This document shows positions 57,339 through 64,000 of a stretch of DNA of 64,000 nt, piece by piece. The notes under the pieces were generated by a model. The model was not told where the DNA came from and did not search any database. It saw only the letters and a list, made by a program, of their open reading frames with translations. Location: positions 46,634,358 through 46,698,357 of the forward strand of contig CM065801.1 of NCBI GenBank assembly GCA_033398695.1, written 5' to 3'. Positions within the stretch are counted from its first letter, which is position 1. Each line of letters begins with the position of its first letter. A program made the position numbers and the translations under genes. Origin of the DNA: Orobanche coerulescens (Eukaryota > Streptophyta > Magnoliopsida > Lamiales > Orobanchaceae).

Positions 57339-58419
57339 AGGGGCCGCCAACCCTCCCCGTACGCTAAACCTCTCGATTCATATTCTCCGCAGTATGTTTC
57401 GCCAGAGAAACGGTATGTTTTTTCATATTTGGTGAATTCATGTGGTTTGTCGCCAGAGCATGCTATTTGTGCTTCTAAAAGGGTGCATTTTGATAGCCCG
57501 GACAAACCAAATGCCAATCTTTATGTTCTTGAGAAACATGGGTTCACCAAAGCCCGAATATCCGATCTTGTGAGAAGAAGCCCCAAGCTCTTGATATCCA
57601 AACCTGAGAAGTTTTTGCCTAAAATCGATTTTTTCTCGCAGTTCACCGGTATATCCGAAAAATACGTTGTCGCGATTCTCGCGAGAAACCCTTCTCTCTT
57701 GACGAGAAGTCTGGATCACAGGCTAGCACCCAGTTATGATTACCTAAAGGGTATATTTGGAGCTGAGAAAATCGAGCCTATTTACAGGAGGGCGTCGTGG
57801 TAATTCGATAATTTTGATCTTGAGAAACTGGTCCCGAATGTGGATTTATTATGGGAGACTGGGGTGCCACAAATTTTATCGAGTTGTCATTGTCTCAGTA
57901 CCCGGAGATGCTTTGTCTGAAACACATCAAGTTTAGGGAAGTTGTGGAGGAGGTGAAGAGAATGGGTTTCGATCCTGCGAAATCGATGTTTGTGATGGCT
58001 ATACACGCCCGTGCAGGGAAGGGAAATCTGGCCTTATGGGGTAGATGCTATGAAATCTATAGTAAATGGGGTTGGTTAGAGGATGACATCTTGATGTCAT
58101 TTAGAAAGCATCCTAATTATATGATTTGTCCGAGAAGAAAATCAGGTAATTTCTGGAATTTGTAGTTAATGAGTTGGGGTGGGAGGCTAGGACGGTGGCT
58201 AGATGCCCGTATATTATCCTTTTTAGTATGGAGAGGAGAATAATTCCTAGGTGCTCGGTCGTTCATCTCTTGTCCTTGAAGGGTTTAGTTAAGAAATATT
58301 GGGCTTTTAGTAGCGTATTGTGTCCTGCAGAGAGAGTTTTTGTCGACAAGTTTGTGACGAGAAGAAGATTCAGTTGGTGTGGCACAAGAAAAAAAAGAAA
58401 AAAGAGAAAAATCAATTAA
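57339..58419 (+). pseudogene. mTERF-family pseudogene (plant organelle transcription factor type)
   Basis: The frame YVFSYLVNSCGLSPEHA (from about 57410) continues to a TAA at 57801-57803. It resumes in another frame at about 57851 (FREVVEEVKRMGFDPAKSMF near 57930-57990, GRCYEIYSKWGWLEDDILMS near 58040-58100), and after a further shift from about 58165 (ELGWEARTVARCPYIILFSM) to 58419. The repeated 30-residue helical units with LxxxP spacing are the mTERF fold, and the wording matches plant mTERF-domain proteins that act in mitochondria or plastids. No in-frame ATG and no targeting peptide remain. The end is an A-rich stretch (58386-58411), which could be a retroposition tail or simple decay. 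Confidence 0.85.
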
Positions 58420-58650
58420 CCCTAAAGTCTGACCAGCCGGACACAAGGACCCGACCCGTTTCCAATTCCAGACCCAGTCCAGATTTGCTATCCGTCCCAG
58501 ACCCCGATGTAAGGTACACCAACCCGAACCCGACTACTTGCGACGTGCAATTTACATGTTTTAATTGCATATTTATATTTCATAAATTTGTTTATGTTCA
58601 ATTAGACCAATTAAAGCATGATGTATTAATAATTTTAATTAAATCAAAGT
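58420..58650. other. Spacer between mTERF pseudogene and copia gag
   Basis: A Pro/Arg-coding-like stretch (CCCGACCCGTTTCC...) followed by AT-rich sequence. Nothing recognised. Confidence 0.4.
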
Positions 58651-59121
58651 GAATTGCTTAAAGCAATAACGAAGTGTTAGTGAGCAATAATGCCAGGTCG
58701 TTTGGGAAAAAGAAAATTCCCAAGGCCAATTATGGCAAAGTGAAGGATGGAAAATACCCCAATGAATAGGGGACTGGACATGATAGGCTTCGTGGTCAAG
58801 GACGTGGGGGTTCTTCTAATATAATGCGAAGACTTGGTGCTCCCGGCTCTACTAACCAAGGGAACCAAAATGCACCTACCCATCTTATCACCTCTAAGGC
58901 TTGAGTTGGCAATGAACTGTGCTATCACCGTGGAGATGCTGGACATGGTACAAGAACTTCCATGCAAGCAAGCAAGTCGCATCTCACTACAAGAAATATA
59001 GAGCGTCCAAAGAAAGGAGAACTCACTATATGGAAGAGTATGATCTAGACAAGTCCCCCTATGTCAATTTCATAGTCACCAATCGTCGAATTGAGTCATA
59101 CGAGCCACAGTCTATAGACTG
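58651..59121 (+). pseudogene. Copia gag, C-terminal part
   Basis: Readable pieces are NARSFGKKKIPKANYGKVK near 58690-58745, GRGGSSNIMRRLGAPGST near 58803-58855 and a damaged CCHC knuckle CYHRGDAGH near 58920-58947. EYDLDKSPYVNFIV near 59037-59080 is the usual segment before the protease. Stops and shifts are frequent. The N-terminal two-thirds of gag is absent. Confidence 0.65.
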
Positions 59122-59648
59122 AATCTTAGTATTATGTTTACTTTCTCGTTTATATTTGGTATAGTTGCCTCAAGACGACTGTGTTGGTGTTTTCTTTTCA
59201 ATAATGGCGTGATGCAATGTTGTTTCACGAACAAGATATTAATATTGCGTACGTTAGATTCTTAGCTTCATTTCAAAGTACTGAATATTGCTTAAATGCT
59301 TATGGTTCGAAATTTCTCTCTCTTCTAAGGAATGAATCGAGTAGAACTTGAATGTTCTTAGAATTAGGCTTCTATTCATCGAATAAGTCGCCTGTCAAAC
59401 CTCGGTAACTAAGATGATTGGATCCTCTCAACTCATCAAATGGCGAGGTAATGACCAATTCTTGATGCCTAAACGGCAGTCTTCTAAGTTCCCGATGCTC
59501 TATATGCATCTAGAGCCCTTCGAACCTTACTTAGCTTCAACAATATACGTAGAAATGGTTTCCAGATTAGAACCCACTGTGAGAATGAAATAGAGTTTCT
59601 TTTATTAATTCTAATGAATGTGGACGTAAACGCATTTTAGAATAACTC
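59122..59648 (+). pseudogene. Degenerate copia protease region
   Basis: Out-of-frame pieces follow the usual order of a copia protease and its downstream part, for example GSSQLIKWRG near 59418 and NECGRKRIL near 59614. The DTGA-type catalytic site cannot be found. Confidence 0.45.
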
Positions 59649-60119
59649 ATGAGTCAATCTAGTGGACTGTACCTCACTACTATTAGGTTTTTAAAATCCT
59701 ATGTTGTCACCAACAATGTACTTTGGGACATAGACTCATATAGGCTTTGGCACGATAGACTAGGTCATTCTGGTCGAAGTATAATAATCCATATACTAAA
59801 GAACTTGTACTTACATCATTACTTTTCGAGCGAAAATGTCGCACAACTCAACATAAAGAACAATGTTGATGTTAATCGTGTTATGTCATCCAAAGAACCG
59901 GATGCATATCAAATTCCCACCACTTAGTGTTGCAAAGCCTGCTCTTTAGCCAAAGTAGGAGTGAGACCTTCCTACGCTAAACAAACGAAAGCAAACATTC
60001 CATTCTTACGCTGAATATAAGGATATATTTGTGGATCCATCCACCTAATATGCGGACCATTTATGTATTTATGGTTTTGATGGATTCTCCGGCATGTTGG
60101 TCACATGTTGCTCTCCTGT
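59649..60119 (+). pseudogene. Copia gag-pre-integrase and start of integrase
   Basis: SSGLYLTTIRF near 59658 and RLWHDRLGHSGRSIIIHILK near 59748-59808 are the gag-pre-integrase domain. The zinc Cys pair CCKACSLAKVG near 59928-59960 and a damaged first part of the integrase core follow. The sequence is cut at 60119 by a minus-strand LTR. Confidence 0.8.
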
Positions 60120-62012
60120 TGTAACACCCCCAGAGCCATCCGGGAATATTACAGCTCCGTGGGCCCCGAGATGGAACCCACAAGGCGCGACATTACTATC
60201 TTAAAAACATTCGAAGACTTAATAAAATTCGTTTATCAAAAACGTCGTAAAAATCTCATTTGAAACCACAAGGACCGAAATGCCAAAACTCAACAGTTTA
60301 AAAAGATACGTTAAGCTATCGCTTACACGTACCGACAGAATAGATTAGAAAACGATTGCCAAATTAACCCAAGTTACTAGATACCAAAAGGCTATTTAAA
60401 AATACTCACGCAGCGTGAAAAGACAAATAATTAAAATACTCTAGCAGCGGAATACAAGAACTGATCAGGAACTAAATACATAAATACATGTCCTAGCAAA
60501 AAAAAAAGTATCCTCCGGGAAGCTCATCTCTCCACGACCGCTACAAGTTTGATAATCCAAGAACCTAAAAAGAAAGCCCACGACGGGGTCAGCCATAATA
60601 TCCAACAATGATAACCATCACATCACGTCAATAATTACATACCAATGAAAGTACTAAGTAAGAATACGACCAATGTAATCTTACCGCCATAACTTTACCA
60701 ACTCGTGATAATAATTACCAAAGTTCACATCTCGTATCCTTTACAACACAATAAGCTCATACCAAAAAATCTGTATTGTATCTCAACAATACCCAAGGTT
60801 CTCAAAATATTATCATAACTCACTGTTACGAAATCTACTAACTCTGTCCAATCCAATCCATCGGGTAACATCATCACATCTCAACACGATAATCGATTGT
60901 ACATCAAAGACAAATACCAAAGGAAATACGGAACATACCTCAAGATATGAAATGCCACGATGAAAATCATGTCAGTCTAATCCAAGATCAGATCAACACA
61001 ACATACGAACACGGTCCTAACACAGGACCTACAAATGCATACTCATATGACAACGTCAATATGCTCACATCAATAACAACAATGTATACTTATGGCAAAC
61101 CCATAATATACATATGCACAATAACAATCAACACTTGGTAATCCAACGATCCAGCGCACACAGCTATAGATCCCCATGATGATCCCATCGGACCAACGCA
61201 TGGTGGCATTACTTGTCCAACGATCCAGCGCACACAGCTATAGATATCCCATGTTCATCCCGTCGGACCAACGCATGGTGGACATATGACAACAATGCAC
61301 AACTGCACAAAACAACATTACACAATGTACGACGACAACAATGCACAAATGCATGAAAACAACGATACATGAATGTACCACAACATGATCGACACAAATG
61401 ACAAAAATGATTAAAATACTTGCTCTGAGTCCTTTGAGAGCAATCTTGATATCTAAACCATCACCAACCATTATTCTGAATATTCAACGATCCAAAATGT
61501 CACGGACGGTAGATAATTCACGTCTTCGTCTATACCATAATGTATCTTCGATGCCAAGTATATTAACAACAAATGTAAATCATATACATTATCATTTAAT
61601 TCCCGAAACTCGAATACAACTTATAATCCCAAATCTCTTGTGATTACAATTATAAATATTGTTATACGAATTATAAATGAATGAAACGGAAATATTAAAC
61701 TGAGCAAGTAATAACTTGCCTCGATACCGATGAAGCCGTTACTAATTCATTGTCGTCGTCTACGCACTCCTCAGCCCCGACCAAAGTAATCTACGAACAT
61801 TCTCGAACACGACTGCAACGCATGGTTCTAATCACCGATCAATAATCTCAACCTATTACAATAATCGATAAACAATAAGTTCAATAACAATCAACAATCG
61901 ATATAACTACAAACCCAATGGCTCAACAATATCTCGATTAACCACAAGTATGATCAACCCAACTTAAACGATCACGAATTCATAACCGAAATAGGATATA
62001 CTACACTGCCTG

Positions 62013-62105
62013 TTGACTTAGCGCACATTAATCACTTAACGTAGCGTGCGCTAAGTCGCTCCGGTTAGCGTGCGCTAGACAGTAACACTAACGTGCGCTA
62101 ATGAC
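62013..62105 (-). repeat. Leader palindrome cluster of the minus-strand LTR
   Basis: Copies of TTAGCGTGCGCTAA-type palindromes, corresponding to the second clusters at 32590, 46990 and 53057. Confidence 0.8.
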
Positions 62106-62794
62106 ATGAAGTTGCATGCATTTCAGATACCGATCAACATATGGCGATTATCAAGAACACTAAGTGATTCTAAACCTTGTTCATATCTATCAAAACAACG
62201 AAATCCAATATCCTTTAACATATAGGTAATCATCCAACTCTTAATCCAATTCAAATATTCATAGATCATCTTGTTCCTCAAATATCAACATCATGAACAC
62301 CAATAGCCCTAACAACACTTCCCTAATCTAACATTACATAGATTAATGATCAACAATGACATCAACATCCACAAAGGAGTAGAAGGATTAACCAAATTAT
62401 CTCAAGTAAACGAACTACACAATTCAACCCACACGAATCATATTAATATTATCATACTCCGGTAATCCATCTCATAATCATGCTTGTCAACTTGTTTATG
62501 TAATAATCATCGACTCAAGAACATCAACATCCAATCCAAAATAAAATCCAAAGATGAAGAGTAATTACCTTTTTGAAGGAATGGATTGCATACCAAGTTT
62601 GAATCCATTTCCAATCGATTATAAGCTTAATATTGTTATGGATGATTAAATCCACCATAATCCAGTGTTTGGAACTTCAAACATCCCTCTAAGAACTCTA
62701 TCTATCGATTGCAAGGAGAGAATGGACGAAATGAAGAATAATGGCCAACTACACTGATATATATAGGGATAGGTTCCGGTAGGAAAGCTTTTTC

Positions 62795-63801
62795 CGTAAG
62801 AAATAAGAATGATTTTGGGCCCTTGATCTTTGGTGATTAATGGCTGCGATTTGTGCACGTTGTGCTAAAGAGTTAGCCTAAGTGTGCTACGCGGAATATT
62901 TTTGAGGGGATATTTGTGTAATTATACAGATTTTATGTTTGGTATTTCCTACAATCATGGGATTTCATATCCCACTTCTTATCTCTTCCCAAATTTTAGC
63001 ACCTTTGATAATATTGTTTTGATAATTATTGTGATGTCATTTGTGTGATAATTAGCACTTAAATCTGTAAAATTTTGTATTGTTAATACATTGTATTTCT
63101 GTTAATGTTTTAATAGTAGAGTTTAGCATTAAAATGTTATTTGTATTAGCACATTTAATAGGTAATACTAGCACATATGGTATGTAATGCTTGCATAGCA
63201 GTTTATGGGATTTACAAATGGAGTCTTATTGTATTTATTGTATTTTTTTAGTAAATGACGCGAAAATCATTTTGTACCTATACTTGAAAACGAGTATGAT
63301 TATTTATCTTCCAAAAAAATAAAGCACATTACATTGTATCAAAATTGACTGTATTGTACACAATAAAGCATAACAAAAAAATCACATAATTGGAATATAA
63401 CCAGAACCGCACTCTGTTTTCCAATTTGCAGCACACACAAAACAAATGATTAGCACAACAGTTCCGATTTTTAAAAATACAAATCAAATAGAAAAAAAAG
63501 ATAATGTTAGTTTTTAAAAAAATAAAAATAAATACACCAAAAATATAAAATATTTTAACGACTAAAAAATATGAAATCCCATAAAAAATAGATATTAACC
63601 TAAAATATGAAATCCCATGAATATAAAAACTTCCCATGATTTTAGTAACTTCCCATAAGATAAATTAGTCAAATTACATTGGTACCCCCAATAATTAAAT
63701 TCGTTAGCACTCCTAGTTTCCCGTGTTAGCACACCAGAACGAAATCTGGGTCATTAATCTCCAAGGATTAATGGCTTACAATCATTCCTATTTCTTACAC
63801 T
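62795..63801. mobile_element. Inverted-repeat element, possibly a MULE-type non-autonomous transposon
   Basis: GTAAGAAATAAGAATGATT at the left and the inverse of CAATCATTCCTATTTCTTAC at the right begin terminal inverted repeats that can be aligned by eye over about 100 bases with roughly two-thirds identity. The flanks GCTTTTTCC and ACTTATACC agree at six of nine bases, a possible decayed 9-bp duplication as in Mutator-like elements. The inside is AT-rich, non-coding, with another inverted pair around GGGATTTCATA. Confidence 0.5.
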
Positions 63802-63849
63802 TATACCATTTCACTCCATAACCCACCCCTATGTTACTGTACATTATTA

Positions 63850-64000
63850 ACGTCCGCTAACATATTCATTTAACGTACGTTACAAGCTTAGCGTGCGCTA
63901 GCTGTCTTTGTTAGCGTGCGCTATCGCAGTCCAGAGGCTACTGCCTAACTGCGTACAATGATTTACGTACGTAATGCCCATGCAATAGCGTACGTAATTG
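63850..64000 (-). repeat. Main palindrome array of the minus-strand LTR, truncated by window
   Basis: TTAGCGTGCGCTAG and TTACGTACGTAA copies in the same order, reversed, as 31750-31900, with CAGTCCAGAGGCTACTG between them. Confidence 0.85.

Larger units (their letters stand above)
60120..64000 (-). mobile_element. LTR of the three-LTR family, minus orientation, runs off the window
   Basis: TGTAACACCCCCAG at 60120 is the inverse of the usual LTR end. Inverse matches to LTRs 1-3 run along its length: GACCCCGTCGTGGG region near 60580-60600, the tandem unit near 61140-61280, palindromes at 62013-62100 (leader cluster) and 63850-64000 (main array), and a TATA-like TATATATA near 62757-62770. It is more diverged than LTRs 1-3 are from each other. 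The insertion at about 62795-63800 separates the main array from the TATA box. Confidence 0.85.

Noticed and set aside
57339..58419. Functional mTERF gene
   Set aside because: No in-frame start, a stop at 57801 and frame changes near 57850, 58160 and 58370.
1..64000. Host genes, tRNA or rRNA genes
   Set aside because: None found by eye; every long open frame is explained by transposable elements or by the mTERF remnant.

Overview
The window is repeat-rich nuclear DNA of a flowering plant, probably a eudicot. The basis is plant-type Ty3/gypsy elements (a chromodomain chromovirus and an Athila-like element with a PBS for the plant tRNA used by Athila), an En/Spm-type CACTA transposon, a Ty1/copia remnant and a plant mTERF-like pseudogene. 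I see no intact host gene, no rRNA or tRNA gene and no CRISPR array. Almost every base lies in a transposable element nested in another, and perfect 3- or 5-bp target-site duplications (TSDs) allow the nesting to be reconstructed.

Layout. Level 0 is a decayed minus-strand Ty3/gypsy element (30086-31142 and 55263 to about 56946), cut in two places. Its integrase zinc finger is interrupted by a plus-strand Tekay/Del-like chromovirus (before 1 to 30085). The 3' LTR of that chromovirus is interrupted by an Athila-like element (4308-28315, TSD GCTAG). The 3' LTR of the Athila-like element carries a CACTA transposon (17038-27749, TSD TTT), and the transposase gene of the CACTA element carries a solo LTR (23157-25418, TSD CTATG). 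The second cut in the level-0 element, inside its RT, holds a non-coding element with three LTRs and two internal regions (31143-55262, TSD GAAAT). Its first LTR holds another non-autonomous element (33971-42257, TSD ATATC).

The right end holds a short copia-type LTR and primer site (about 56947-57129), an mTERF pseudogene lying where the N-terminal gag should be (57339-58419), degraded copia gag, protease and integrase (58651-60119), and a minus-strand LTR of the three-LTR family (60120 to beyond 64000). That LTR is itself interrupted by an inverted-repeat element of about 1 kb resembling a MULE.

How the parts relate. The autonomous chromovirus and the non-coding elements share LTR ends (TGTAATA...GTGTTACA), a stem-loop just before the polypurine tract and, in part, LTR sequence. 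This fits non-autonomous derivatives mobilised by chromoviral proteins. Most LTR families here carry an array of short CpG-containing palindromes before a TATA box, with a different palindrome sequence in different families. In the Athila-like element the same kind of module (palindromes plus TATA, followed by a leader with an apparent intron) is repeated inside the element, directly before the third (env-position) ORF. Most coding regions are broken, mainly by stops that look like C-to-T changes. The CACTA tnpA-like gene is the best preserved reading frame.
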